Assembly (NCBI GenBank): GCA_018613035.1
Contig: JAGGRA010000009.1
Span: 28,969 to 92,968 of the forward strand
Length of the DNA stretch: 64,000 bases
Source of the DNA: Pseudomonas sp. ISL-84
GTDB taxonomy: Bacteria; Bacillota; Bacilli; Bacillales; Cytobacillaceae
Direction: 5' to 3'
Made by a program: the position numbers and the translations under genes. Shown in pieces: positions 24,452 to 33,670 of this stretch (position 1 is the first letter of the stretch; each line of letters begins with the position of its first letter). The notes beneath the pieces are model-generated. The model was not told the DNA's origin and made no database searches. It was given only the letters and a program-made list of their open reading frames with translations.

Positions 24452-26167
24452 TTGCGCAAAAATGGGTTAAACGGATTTCTCACTATAAAAAGGGATAGGA
24501 AAAAATTCAGTCATAAACTGAACCTGAGTACAAGGTTATTTGCCTTATTTTTCTCCTTACTGCTGATCACCATTGCAGTATTAGGTTCTAGCTCATACGT
24601 AAAAGCAAAAGAAATAGCAATGGAAACAATAGAAAGCCGGCTGGAGAGAGAAGCAGAACTAATGGGTTATATTGCGGAAAACTTGAAATTTGTTTATATC
24701 AGTGATGATGCTTACTTTATGCAGCAGCTTGAAGCTAATGTTCGTTCACAGCAAAAAAAGCTTCAGACAGATGGGATTTCCTCCGATTTTTTTTATATCT
24801 CTGAAAAGGAGATTACGCCTTTCAAAGTAAGCAAAAATTCCGCTGCACCTTTTTCGGAGGTTACAATAAATACAATCACAAAAATGAAAAATGGTGTCAT
24901 TCATGAATCGATGGATGGAACAGAGTACACAGTGGCTTTTCAGGAGATGGAAGAAATAGCCGGGATATATGTGCTCTTAATACCGACAAAGTCGTATGTG
25001 GGCGATGTTAGTGCTATTGGTTATTTTATAATGGCAGCCATTGCGGTCAGCCTGATCGCTGCCGCTGTCATTATTAGCCTATTTGTGCGAAAAATAACGA
25101 AGCCTCTTAATCAGTTAAGAAATACGATGAAGGAAGTCCGGGAAGGCAATCTGCAAAGTTCAACCGAGATTCATACGACGATTCCCGAAATTACCTCCTT
25201 GCATAACAGTTATAATAGTATGATTGAACAAATGAGGAAAATGCTGAGCGAGCTTACAGAGACAACAAAAGAGCTGGAGAATACAGGTAATGAACTGGAA
25301 GAGTCCTCCTTGAGCGGCCTTACAAGCAGCCAGCAGCTTGTGTCAGCCATTAATCTTGTGAAAGTGGGAGCGGAGCAGACTGCTGCGAGTTCAGAAAATA
25401 GCGTGATTAGCTTTAAAGAGATGAAGTATAAGATTGAAGAAATGTTTTTAAATATGGACAGTGTGAATAGCAGTTCTGTCACTATGAATATGTCTGCAAA
25501 ACGGGGTGAAAGCAATATGGGCAAGCTGATTGCAGCCATCCAGTCATTTGGCGCAGATTTTGAAAAACTCACCATCACCATTAACCAAGTAAAAGATTTT
25601 TCACGATCGATTCATAATCTTGTAGGTTTAGTGAAGGGAATTGCAGAGCAAACAAAGCTGCTATCTTTAAATGCTTCCATTGAGGCTGCTCGTGCGGGGG
25701 AAGCCGGCAAAGGATTTGCTGTTGTAGCCGGTGAAGTCCGGAATCTAGCTGAGCAGTCAGCAACAGCTGCAGAGGAAATAACTTATGCGATTAAAAATAT
25801 GGAGAGTATCACGGTAGGTGCTTCGGAAGAGTTTAATCAAATCTATATGAAAATAAAGGGCAATCTAGTCATAGCAAGTGAGTCGAAAAATTCTTTTGAT
25901 GAGCTAATGAATGAGATATCAGCTGTTAGCAGTAAGCTCCTATCCATGCAGTCTGAGCTGGAAAACCTGGAGCAATTGCTGCCTCATCTGGAGCAAGGTG
26001 CAGATCAATTTTCTTCAGTTTCCCAAGAAACATTGGCCAGTGCAGAAGAAATGCTTGCTTCGAGTGTTATTCAGTCGAAACAAATAGAAAATACAAATGA
26101 GATAGGAATCAAGTTAAATTTACTAGCTAACTCATTGTCGAAAATGACAAGGCAGTATAAGGTGTAG
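24452..26167 (+). CDS. methyl-accepting chemotaxis protein
   Basis: About 571 aa. One membrane helix at about 27-48, an extracellular sensor domain of about 135 residues ([21 protein letters not shown]...), a second helix at about 187-210, a HAMP domain ([22 protein letters not shown]), and a long cytoplasmic signalling coiled coil whose tip reads [41 protein letters not shown], the CheA/CheW-binding hairpin. TTG 24452 is preferred as start (GGAGG 8 bp upstream). Ligand unknown. Stands alone, with its own terminator. Confidence 0.93.
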   Translation: MRKNGLNGFLTIKRDRKKFSHKLNLSTRLFALFFSLLLITIAVLGSSSYVKAKEIAMETIESRLEREAELMGYIAENLKFVYISDDAYFMQQLEANVRSQQKKLQTDGISSDFFYISEKEITPFKVSKNSAAPFSEVTINTITKMKNGVIHESMDGTEYTVAFQEMEEIAGIYVLLIPTKSYVGDVSAIGYFIMAAIAVSLIAAAVIISLFVRKITKPLNQLRNTMKEVREGNLQSSTEIHTTIPEITSLHNSYNSMIEQMRKMLSELTETTKELENTGNELEESSLSGLTSSQQLVSAINLVKVGAEQTAASSENSVISFKEMKYKIEEMFLNMDSVNSSSVTMNMSAKRGESNMGKLIAAIQSFGADFEKLTITINQVKDFSRSIHNLVGLVKGIAEQTKLLSLNASIEAARAGEAGKGFAVVAGEVRNLAEQSATAAEEITYAIKNMESITVGASEEFNQIYMKIKGNLVIASESKNSFDELMNEISAVSSKLLSMQSELENLEQLLPHLEQGADQFSSVSQETLASAEEMLASSVIQSKQIENTNEIGIKLNLLANSLSKMTRQYKV

Positions 26168-26307
26168 GGCAGGAAACAACCTGAATTTTGAAATCTGCAA
26201 TTCTGAAGTCTTAATAGATTAATAAAAAGGTAACTCAGGCTGCCGGAATGATCGGTGTAGCATGCAATTTTCTCATTTTACTAACAGCATAAATAGCTTT
26301 AGAGTAC

Positions 26308-26343
26308 GGTCCGATTATCTTTCCACAATCGGGCCATTTTTTT
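26308..26343 (+). terminator. terminator downstream of the chemoreceptor gene
   Basis: GGTCCGATT pairs with AATCGGGCC (one G-T pair) around ATCTTTCCAC, then ATTTTTTT. Confidence 0.8.
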
Positions 26344-26500
26344 GAACAAAAGTTATTAAGGTAATGCTTTTTATCTTTTCTTAATATCAAAGGGGTGTTT
26401 ATATTTCAATAAAAACTTAATTATAATCAGTAATTATTTATTGCAAAACGATAAAATATATTTTAAAATCAATTTATAATAAATTGGTGAGGTGCTTTTT

Positions 26501-26983
26501 ATGAAACAAGGAACTACACTCTTTTTAAAGATAGCTGTTATTCTTATAGGAATTCCGATTCTTGCTTTGTGTATATTTTTGGTGCCTGAGATAGGGGATG
26601 TTGCAGCACAGTTGCTTCCGGGTTTTGCTTTTATAGGATATCTCGCTTCCATCATTTTTTATGCGTCGGCGATCCCTTTTTACTTTGCTTTGTATCAGGC
26701 TTTTAAACTTTTACGCTATATTGACAAAAACAAAGCTTTCTCCGAATTATCTGTAAAGTCTTTAAAGAAGATCAAATACTGTGCAATTACAATAAGCAGT
26801 TTGCATGTGCTAGTCCTGCCGCTCTTCTATCTCTTTGCGGAGAAAGACGATGCCCCAGGTGTCATCTTTGTCGGATTGGTTGTTCCTTTTGCTTCGATGG
26901 TTATCGCAGTCTTTGCTGCTGTTCTTCAAAAACTGTTAAAAGAAGCGATTGATATAAAATCAGAAAATGACTTAACGGTTTGA
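26501..26983 (+). CDS. DUF2975 family membrane protein
   Basis: 160 aa with four membrane helices; the pattern (IPFYFALYQAFKLLRYIDKNKAFSELSVKSLKKIKYCAI) is typical of DUF2975. ATG 26501 follows GAGGTG. The next gene, a small XRE-type repressor, begins 11 bp after the stop, the standard DUF2975/YozG-like pairing in Bacillus. Function unknown; presumed co-regulated by its partner. Confidence 0.88.
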   Translation: MKQGTTLFLKIAVILIGIPILALCIFLVPEIGDVAAQLLPGFAFIGYLASIIFYASAIPFYFALYQAFKLLRYIDKNKAFSELSVKSLKKIKYCAITISSLHVLVLPLFYLFAEKDDAPGVIFVGLVVPFASMVIAVFAAVLQKLLKEAIDIKSENDLTV

Positions 26984-26993
26984 GGTGAAAACA

Positions 26994-27209
26994 ATGGCAA
27001 TTATTATCAATATTGATGTGATGCTGGCTAAGAGGAAAATGAGCGTAACAGAACTTTCGGAGAGGGTTGGAATCACAATGGCTAACCTCTCTATATTGAA
27101 AAATGGAAAGGCAAAAGCCATTAGGTTTTCAACTTTAGAGGGGATTTGCAAAGCATTAGAATGTCAGCCGGGAGATATTTTAGAATACCGAAGTGATGAA
27201 GACACCTAA
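26994..27209 (+). CDS. XRE family helix-turn-helix regulator (YozG-like)
   Basis: 71 aa consisting only of the HTH domain: MLAKRKMSVTELSERVGITMANLSILKNGKAKAIRFSTLEGICKALECQPGDILEY. ATG 26994, ribosome binding site GAGGTG 6 bp upstream, overlapping the end of the DUF2975 gene region. Cytosolic DNA-binding protein, likely regulating its own operon. Confidence 0.9.
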   Translation: MAIIINIDVMLAKRKMSVTELSERVGITMANLSILKNGKAKAIRFSTLEGICKALECQPGDILEYRSDEDT

Positions 27210-27407
27210 GATGAGTAAAGCAGTTTAAGGGGAAAAACCACCAGGGGAGATGCCAGCCAATTTTTATCACTGACAGGAACCCTCTTTTAAAAAGTCGGAT
27301 CCTTAGCATAATTCTACTTGCTGAAGTTCACCTATTGTAAGAGAAGGATTAAGAGTAATATGATAAGCTTATACAATTTCATTAACTTACAGTAAAAGGG
27401 TGGTTTA

Positions 27408-27872
27408 TTGAAGAAATTCTCTATATTTTGGGTCATGAGTTTTCTATTTTCATTTCTTGGTTTTTATCTCATAGAACATCTGTTTACGATTAAACCTGAT
27501 GTCATTTCAGGTAATGGAAATCTGGGTATTTTGATTATCATGTTGTTCTCACCTATCTTTATCGCGAGTTATTTCTTGACTTATAAACTGGCAAAAGAAC
27601 AATCTTACAACACTAGGAATAGGAAAGTAACAGCGGTTATATTATCAGTGTCACTCTTATGCTGTGCATTATTGGTGTTCCCAATCGTAAATTATACAAA
27701 TGAACTCATATTTGCTTTGGGTGGACCCCCCGCTGAACCGGACTCTAGAATTTATCGCTTTGGCTGGTTTAATCAGTATACCAATAGTCTATTTTTTAAT
27801 GTTTATACTTTTTTCCTGACTCATATTTTAGCTGTGATCTTGGGTATCCTAACCTCGTTAAGAAATAAGTAA
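27408..27872 (+). CDS. four-helix membrane protein, unknown
   Basis: 154 aa with hydrophobic segments at about 5-22, 42-62, 75-95 and 130-150, and an extracellular-looking loop with GGPPAEPDSRIYRF. Start TTG 27408 after AAAGGGTGG. No family recognised. It stands alone 200 bp after the HTH gene. Confidence 0.65.
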   Translation: MKKFSIFWVMSFLFSFLGFYLIEHLFTIKPDVISGNGNLGILIIMLFSPIFIASYFLTYKLAKEQSYNTRNRKVTAVILSVSLLCCALLVFPIVNYTNELIFALGGPPAEPDSRIYRFGWFNQYTNSLFFNVYTFFLTHILAVILGILTSLRNK

Positions 27873-27951
27873 TACGGGTGTAAGAGCTGCAGAGAAAGCT
27901 GCCAAAAAGGGGAGATGTATATGGCATTAAAAGCAGGAGATATAGCAAAGA

Positions 27952-27985
27952 AAAATGCTTGGAGCATACGTTTCCAAGCATTTGT
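27952..27985. terminator. hairpin, probable terminator
   Basis: AAATGCTTGG (27953-27962) pairs with CCAAGCATTT (27974-27983); A- and T-flanks allow function on either strand between convergent genes. Confidence 0.6.
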
Positions 27986-28031
27986 TATACCAATCTTTAG
28001 AAGATAAGCCTCTATAGCTTAACAACAAACT

Positions 28032-28619
28032 CTACTGTTTTTTCTTCCACTCTGACTTACTCAATATATAGTGATTATAACGTTCATTTTCTATAGTCTG
28101 TTCACCTCGATAGGTAAATTCACATTTTTTAATCACTTTATTTGATGAGACGTTGTTAGTTAAAGCTACTGCGTTAAGGATTTCTACATTTGTATTTGTA
28201 AACAAATAGTCAATCAAACCCATAGATGCTTTAGTTGCGTAACCCTTCAATTGATATTCATTTGAAATGGCATACATAATTTCTCTATTCGGTGCAGGAA
28301 GCTCTTCTTTAATACCCGTACAGCACCAGCCAATGAATTCATTCGTTTCCTTAATAAATACTCCTAGTTTTAAAATATGATCTTCTATGTTGGCTGTTTT
28401 TGCAGCTGCATCAAGAAATGCTTTATTTTCAGGTATTTCGTAATTGGTGACCCAATCTATCCTTTGTTCTTTGGTTGATTTCCAGTCAGGCAAAAAATTA
28501 AATGTTTCTGGTTGGTTTGATATTCTGTATATATTAATGGCATCTTCAATTGAAAACTCTTGAAGATAAATATCATCGCAATCAATTCTAAATAATCCTT
28601 CTGATGTCTTATGTTTCAT
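28032..28619 (-). CDS. GNAT family N-acetyltransferase (RimJ/RimL type)
   Basis: 195 aa from ATG 28619, which has AAGGGG upstream; the longer frame to 28733 lacks a site and is not needed. RimJ/RimL-like features: LRLQEF-type opening (IYLQEFSIEDAINIYRISNQPE), FIGWCCTGI, REIMYAISNEYQLKGYATKASMGLIDYLF (acetyl-CoA-binding Q/RxxGxG/A analogue QLKGYA) and NNVSSNKVIKKCEF. Substrate unknown. Confidence 0.85.
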   Translation of the reverse strand: MKHKTSEGLFRIDCDDIYLQEFSIEDAINIYRISNQPETFNFLPDWKSTKEQRIDWVTNYEIPENKAFLDAAAKTANIEDHILKLGVFIKETNEFIGWCCTGIKEELPAPNREIMYAISNEYQLKGYATKASMGLIDYLFTNTNVEILNAVALTNNVSSNKVIKKCEFTYRGEQTIENERYNHYILSKSEWKKKQ

Positions 28620-28861
28620 AACTTTTCCCCTTGTAAGTCCTATTTTTATAACATCCTCTATAAGGCAGCCTAATTCTATTAACCTGCTCAATAGTTGAAT
28701 AAGTTCTCCCTTGATTTTAACATAAATACCCAATAACCCTTTTTATGTATTTCATCACATCAAAACTGGATATACATTTGCACGATGATTAAAACTTCTG
28801 TCAGCCTGTCAAAATGGCTGCGAATTCACCTTAATTTTTATTTAACCCCTTCTCTTTCAAC

Positions 28862-28905
28862 AAAAATTAGCAGTCCAATTTAGTTAATTGGACTGCTAAT
28901 TTCGT
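28862..28905. terminator. bidirectional terminator
   Basis: AAATTAGCAGTCCAATT (28864-28880) pairs perfectly over 17 bp with 28886-28902, loop TAGTT; follows the LysE gene on the minus strand. The block GCAGTCCAATT recurs in the hairpin at 45778-45846. Confidence 0.75.
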
Positions 28906-28957
28906 TTTTGTACCCGGAAACCGAACACGTCAGGTTACAATTCCAATACTTTTTTTC

Positions 28958-29581
28958 TTAATGCTGTTTATCTAAGGCCAATTTTAATCCAAATCCGATT
29001 AAGACAAGACCTGTTGCTTTATCCATGACAGTCTGGACCTTGGGAGACATGAGCCATTCACGCAAATAGTTAATGAAAAAGACGTAAAGAAAAAACCAGG
29101 TGATGGATAATAGCGTATAAATTACACCCATCATAATAAGCTGCCCAGTTGTGTCCGCTCCTGTTTTCACAAATTGGGGCAAAAAGGTTAAGAAGAATAT
29201 GGCAACCTTGGGATTCAGCACATTGGAGAAAAGGCCTTGCTTAAAGGCTGACTTTTTCATTTCAGAATGTTCATTATTATCAACGTTGGCCGCTTTCTTC
29301 TTTTTCCTTGTAATGAATGAAGATACTCCGAGGTAGATCAAATAAATGGCACCAGCATATTTAACGATTTTAAAAGCAGCAGCAGACTGCATTAAAATAG
29401 CTGAAAGACCAAACGCAGCTGCAAATGTATGCACCAATGAACCAGTTGTAATCCCAAAAGCCATTTTATAGCCATCGATTCTTCCATCTGAAATCGTCCT
29501 TTTGGTGATAAGGGCAGTATCGATTCCTGGGCTCATGACAACAAATAATGAAATGATTAAAAATGTAAAGAAATCATTCAT
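28958..29581 (-). CDS. LysE/RhtB family exporter
   Basis: 207 aa with six membrane helices. The family signature is clear at the N-terminus: FLIISLFVVMSPGIDTALITKRTISDGRIDGYKMAFGITTGSLVHT, and FSNVLNPKVAIFFLTFLPQFV in the middle. Exports amino acids or related small molecules by proton exchange. ATG 29581 has CAGGAGTG 11 bp upstream. Divergent from an XRE-cupin regulator at 29730 with 148 bp between, so that protein probably controls it. Confidence 0.92.
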   Translation of the reverse strand: MNDFFTFLIISLFVVMSPGIDTALITKRTISDGRIDGYKMAFGITTGSLVHTFAAAFGLSAILMQSAAAFKIVKYAGAIYLIYLGVSSFITRKKKKAANVDNNEHSEMKKSAFKQGLFSNVLNPKVAIFFLTFLPQFVKTGADTTGQLIMMGVIYTLLSITWFFLYVFFINYLREWLMSPKVQTVMDKATGLVLIGFGLKLALDKQH

Positions 29582-29729
29582 TTTTTCTTCACTCCTGTCT
29601 GACTTGTAAAAGGTCATCTGATAAAATATAATTTACTAAATATTAAATATAGTTTAACATAAGTGTATGATAAATTGTTTAATTAAATTTAATTATATTA
29701 AGTTATTTTTAATTTTAAGGAGTGGGGTA

Positions 29730-30275
29730 ATGGAAAATATAGATATTGGTAAAAAAGTGGAGAGGTTCAGAAAAGCAAAAGGTTTAAGCAGCAGAGAACT
29801 AGCGAAAATCGCTGAAATCACCCCTTCCATGTTAAGCCAAATTGAACGGGGGCTGGCAAACCCTTCAATTCAGACGCTAAAGGTTTTAGCAAAAGCCCTG
29901 GATGTTCCCACTTTTAGCTTTTTGCTTGAAGAAACCAAGACCGAAGACTTGGTTGTCAGGTCCAATGAACGAAAGAAAATGGTGGTTGACAACCTGTCGT
30001 ATGAGTTATTGTCACCTGATTTTGCAGGAACAATGGCGACTGCCATTATGAATGTTCCTCCTCAAGCATCTTCATCGGATAAACTTTTGGAACACAAAGG
30101 AGAGGAAGTTGCTTTTGTATTGGAGGGGAAAATTAAGGTGTATTTAGAGGATGAAGAATACATTTTAGAAACTGGTGACAGTGTCAAAATACCAGCTTAT
30201 ATGAAGCATAGATGGGAAAATAAATTTAATGAAAAGGCTGCCATCCTTTTTTCGGTGACTCCACCGGCGTTTTAA
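29730..30275 (+). CDS. XRE-cupin family transcriptional regulator
   Basis: 181 aa: N-terminal HTH (KVERFRKAKGLSSRELAKIAEITPSMLSQIERGLANPSIQTLKVLAKALDVP, about 7-58) and C-terminal cupin (HKGEEVAFVLEGKIKVYLEDEEYILETGDSVKIPAYMKHRWENK) that would bind a small ligand. ATG 29730 with AAGGAGTGGGG upstream. Divergent to the LysE exporter. Ligand likely the exported molecule; inference from arrangement only. Confidence 0.9.
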   Translation: MENIDIGKKVERFRKAKGLSSRELAKIAEITPSMLSQIERGLANPSIQTLKVLAKALDVPTFSFLLEETKTEDLVVRSNERKKMVVDNLSYELLSPDFAGTMATAIMNVPPQASSSDKLLEHKGEEVAFVLEGKIKVYLEDEEYILETGDSVKIPAYMKHRWENKFNEKAAILFSVTPPAF

Positions 30276-30439
30276 AGCCGCAGTGGACTCACCTTTTTAA
30301 TGGAGTAACTGACAATGACTGTTGAAGCTCCTTCAGGATTTATTGTTGCCTGATAATCAGTTAAGCCCCATTCAAGGGATGGTAACCCGCCTCTTTAAAA
30401 AGGCATACATTGGTATATATAAAGAGGAGGTTTGTTATC

Positions 30440-30985
30440 ATGTACCGAAACGTTTATCATCCCTGGCTTCCAAATTCAACTATTAGTAACCCCCAATTCT
30501 ACACTCCAGCTTCTCTGTCTAACGGACATCGGAACACTCGGCAGCTTTCGGTGTTTCGGGCGGTGAACACCAGCGCTCAACCCTTGTCATTGGCGATTGC
30601 CAGAGTTGAATATCCAGAAGAAAAAATCGATTTAAATAATGAATATAATCAAAATACCTCAACCTATACCCCCGCTTCCAATGGTGTGTATTCTTTGCAT
30701 GCGAGTATTTACTTTTCTCCTAATACACCTGCTGCTGGTCAGCAATATTTTCTAGTCTTGTTTTTACGAATAAATGGGACCGTGGTAGCCACAGAAACGG
30801 AATGGATTCCTGGGGGAGACGGTGTCATAACGGTGTCTGCTATACAACGGCTGCAAGCTGGAGATACGGTTGAGGTGCTTGCCAGAAGCGGCAGAGACGG
30901 TAAGATTAATGGTTTGGCACCCCTTAGTTCTATTCCGGGGGGCGGTCCTGACAAAACGCGTTTTGAAGGAGCAAGGGTAGCTTAA
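30440..30985 (+). CDS. C1q/TNF-like beta-sandwich protein, likely spore surface
   Basis: 181 aa starting MYRNVYHPWLPNSTISNPQFYT, asparagine- and proline-rich, followed by a beta-rich domain resembling C1q-like domains of exosporium proteins (NTSTYTPASNGVYSLHASIYFSPN, QQYFLVLFLRINGTVVATETEWI, VSAIQRLQAGDTVEVLARSG). The motif of Y.L.A...F then RLQAGDTV is the C1q-like core. No collagen-like repeat and no signal peptide. ATG 30440 follows GAGGAGG. Spore-surface location is inference. Confidence 0.65.
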   Translation: MYRNVYHPWLPNSTISNPQFYTPASLSNGHRNTRQLSVFRAVNTSAQPLSLAIARVEYPEEKIDLNNEYNQNTSTYTPASNGVYSLHASIYFSPNTPAAGQQYFLVLFLRINGTVVATETEWIPGGDGVITVSAIQRLQAGDTVEVLARSGRDGKINGLAPLSSIPGGGPDKTRFEGARVA

Positions 30986-31084
30986 GTGAAAGAATGAATA
31001 GATCGGTGTGAGCATCAATCGCCATCAGCCGTATTTACCTTATTAAAAGGTGCTTAAAGAAGGATTCGGACTACTATTACAAAC

Positions 31085-31112
31085 AAAACTCGCACATTGG
31101 CGAGTTTTTGCT
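31085..31112 (+). terminator. terminator after C1q-like gene region
   Basis: AAACTCGC pairs with GCGAGTTT around ACATTG, followed by TTGC and six T residues. Confidence 0.75.
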
Positions 31113-31179
31113 TTTTTAACTACCAATAGCTCTAATATCAATGTGAAAATTCCCCATTAAGTTTCCGGTAGCTTTTAAA

Positions 31180-31417
31180 TTAGGAAATAATGAACCCGGC
31201 TGCAATAAATAAGGCAGCCGCTAACACAGCCCCAATAGCCGATACCCTTAATTCATACCGTTCATAGTCAACAAGATCCATATCAAGAATAGAAGCAGTC
31301 GTAATGGTGGTTTCACCAAGCAGGGAGGTTAATGCGCCAAAGGCTCCGCTTGCAAAAACAGCTCCAGCTGTTAAGGGAATAGAGGCTCCAGTTGAGACTG
31401 CCCGTGTGCTCCCCAGC
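31180..31417 (-). pseudogene. NhaC-type antiporter, C-terminal fragment
   Basis: Minus-strand frame of 78 codons without stops reading AVSTGASIPLTAGAVFASGAFGALTS, LLGETTITTASILDMDLVDYERYEL and ending AAGFIIS. It closely matches the end of the intact antiporter at 33671 (AVSTGASIPLTVGAVFASGAFGALTSPLGDTTITTASILDMDLVDYARYKL). The homology stops sharply at PLG, and no start exists, so it is a 3' remnant of a duplicate gene. Confidence 0.85.
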
Positions 31418-31520
31418 GGTCTTTTTCTTTTAGTATTAAACTAGCTGTTTTGTTGAAGCAGGAATCATTTAATTTCTAATGAATAATGAATATAGAAGTA
31501 GGAGCGAAGGAGATAGAAGA

Positions 31521-31625
31521 ATGGATGAAGATAAAAAGAGTTCTATTTTAGGAACAGTTCAGGCGGTTTGTTTAAGTAATAAGCATTCATTTAGTAAAGG
31601 AAATCAAGAATATATAACGCTGTAG
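31521..31625 (+). pseudogene. MOSC-domain protein, N-terminal remnant
   Basis: ATG after GAAGGAG, then 34 codons reading ILGTVQAVCLSNKHSFSKGNQEYITL before TAG; this is the usual start of MOSC-domain proteins (molybdenum cofactor sulfurase C-terminal family). The reading frame goes on briefly after the stop (YGLMV) and then diverges. The rest of the gene is gone. Confidence 0.5.
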
Positions 31626-31666
31626 TATGGATTAATGGTAACAGAATTCGAAAGAGTGATAAATAG

Positions 31667-33190
31667 ATGCTAAACTTTAACCGATTAAAAAGTATAACCA
31701 ACTTGGAAGATTGGAAAAGAGTATATAATGAAGAGATTCAGAAGCTCGACAACCTATATCAAGAGGAAGAGCGTTTATATTATAGAATGTATACTCATGG
31801 GAATGAGAGTGAAAGAATCAATGAAATTCAAAGAATAAAGCATGAGTTGATGACTGATCAGCAATTAATAAAGACGTTGTCATCATGGAAAGATTCGTTA
31901 ATAGATGATCCCATTTGGCACAGAAGACTAGATGTTTTCTTATCGAGGATGAGTCAAGAAGCACTTGATAGCCACCCGGAACTTGCAAAAATCCACCAAA
32001 GATTGCAAACAAACCTTATGAATACCACTTTTATGGTAGATGGAAAAGAATATAACTTGGGTGCAGTTCATTCCAATATACTAGAAAATCCTGACCGTGA
32101 GCTTCGCAAGCAACTTTTTCTTGGGGCTCAAAAGATTGGTGAAGTGAATGAGGATTTATTTAGATCATTAGTCAAAAAACGGAACGAGCTTGCTAGAAAT
32201 CAAGGTTATACCAATTATTATTACTTTCGATGCTTCTTAAAAGAAATTGATATGGATTCTTATATTGGTGAAATGAATACTTTACTAAAGAGAATAGCAA
32301 ACTTATCCAGCTATTGGGAAAATAGGATAAAAGAAAAATTCGGATGGGAAACCCTCCATTATTATGACCAATATTTTTCAATGTTTAATTTCCATCAGCT
32401 GGAAAATAACTCCTTTCATTCTAATCGTATGAAAGAGGTTTTAACAGATGCTGTAAGCAGTCTAGGAAAATCGATAGATGAAATCCCTCTTTCAATCGAG
32501 AGCCTTGAAATTCCTTATGGCGGATTTTGTATTAACATAAATCCAAACGAAATTAAACTTGTTGTTAGTAAACGTGACTCCTATTCTGTGTTTCTATCAG
32601 GAATCCATGAGATGGGACATGCCATCGACGGACATTTTGGCTCCTATCAATATCCAGAACTATATCGATTTTATTCCAGTATTGCAGCCGAAGGAATAGC
32701 AGAATTTTTTCAAACAATAATCACTGATAAAACGTTCTTAATAAAGAATTTTGATCTTCAGGATGATGAGTATGTACAAATCGAAGAAATCAATCAAATT
32801 ATGGATTTGAAAATGGTGAAAATAAATCATTATTTTAGTTTGGTAGAATATGAAATATATAAAAATCCTGAACGTAATTTCCAAGAAATAGCGAATGAAT
32901 TATATAAGTTTGTATTTGGTTATGAGGGTGAAACGGCCCATCCGGCAAATATGATGTTTTATGTTGAAAATCCTGCTTTTTTCCAAGATTATAACTTTGC
33001 GTTAGCCATAAGAGAAATGATTCGCAATAAGTTCAAGGTTACGAGTCCTTACGGGAATTCTGAAGTTTTTCATAAGCTTCTTGAGAAATTTATCAAGCCA
33101 AACCAGCTTTATTCTTGGAAACATCGCATAGAAGAGCTTTGTGGTGAACCTCATACCTTTACTTACTTAGCAAAAAGAATATCGAACTAA
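31667..33190 (+). CDS. M3-type zinc metallopeptidase (oligoendopeptidase-like)
   Basis: 507 aa, cytosolic, mostly helical. The zinc site is HEMGH (H314, E315, H318) in GIHEMGHAIDGHFG, and E342 in AAEGIAEF is the third ligand in the EGxAxF motif typical of M3/M2 gluzincins. The C-terminal region with YEGETAHPANMMFYVENPAFFQDYNFA matches the oligoendopeptidase substrate-binding region. Such enzymes trim short peptides. Start ATG 31667 has only a weak ribosome binding site. Codon use is more AT-rich than its neighbours, and the gene is flanked by remnants, so it may be an insertion. Confidence 0.8.
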   Translation: MLNFNRLKSITNLEDWKRVYNEEIQKLDNLYQEEERLYYRMYTHGNESERINEIQRIKHELMTDQQLIKTLSSWKDSLIDDPIWHRRLDVFLSRMSQEALDSHPELAKIHQRLQTNLMNTTFMVDGKEYNLGAVHSNILENPDRELRKQLFLGAQKIGEVNEDLFRSLVKKRNELARNQGYTNYYYFRCFLKEIDMDSYIGEMNTLLKRIANLSSYWENRIKEKFGWETLHYYDQYFSMFNFHQLENNSFHSNRMKEVLTDAVSSLGKSIDEIPLSIESLEIPYGGFCININPNEIKLVVSKRDSYSVFLSGIHEMGHAIDGHFGSYQYPELYRFYSSIAAEGIAEFFQTIITDKTFLIKNFDLQDDEYVQIEEINQIMDLKMVKINHYFSLVEYEIYKNPERNFQEIANELYKFVFGYEGETAHPANMMFYVENPAFFQDYNFALAIREMIRNKFKVTSPYGNSEVFHKLLEKFIKPNQLYSWKHRIEELCGEPHTFTYLAKRISN

Positions 33191-33389
33191 AAAAGCCTAA
33201 ATAAAGAAACTCTATAATAGATTATTAAACCAACCGGTGCAAGAGCTGTCATTGCTGCAGATTACCTTATTGTACTTAAGGGAAGTTTACGTAAGTCAGA
33301 AAATATAGTAAGAAAGAATAGTCGAATGTAGGATGCACCATTAGTGGGATTCGTCGTTTTGATTGAATCAAAGCCTGCGGTTCACGACT

Positions 33390-33423
33390 ATGAGCACAGA
33401 CCAAGGTCTAGGTCTGTGCTCAT
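33390..33423. terminator. hairpin, probable terminator
   Basis: ATGAGCACAGACC (33390-33402) pairs perfectly over 13 bp with GGTCTGTGCTCAT (33411-33423), loop AAGGTCTA; lies downstream of the antiporter/oxidase-remnant unit on the minus strand and followed by TTTTA on the plus strand. Confidence 0.6.
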
Positions 33424-33524
33424 TTTATGGCAATGAATAGAGTGCTAATTACATTTCACTCAGGCCTTTACTGGATTGTTTCTATCTAGTTTTTTATGAT
33501 GTTTGAAAAGGTATCTGACAAATT

Positions 33525-33652
33525 ATCGATGTAAGTCATTCACTTCGAGGGCAACACGTATTCCAGATTCGATTGCTCCTTCAATCCAGCCATGGAGCCG
33601 GGATGATGATCACCGGCAAAATGCACTCTTTCTTCTGTGAAAGTAAAAAAAC
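33525..33652 (-). pseudogene. flavin amine oxidase, C-terminal remnant
   Basis: Minus strand reads YPSFFTFTEERVHFAGDHHPGSMAG, then after a one-base shift WIEGAIESGIRVALEVN: the FAD-contacting tail of an amine oxidase like that at 996 ([30 protein letters not shown]). It begins 20 bp after the NhaC stop codon, as if an oxidase gene downstream of the antiporter had been mostly deleted. A similar scrap is at 52636. Confidence 0.75.
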
Positions 33653-33670
33653 TGGGATAAGGCAGTCCTC

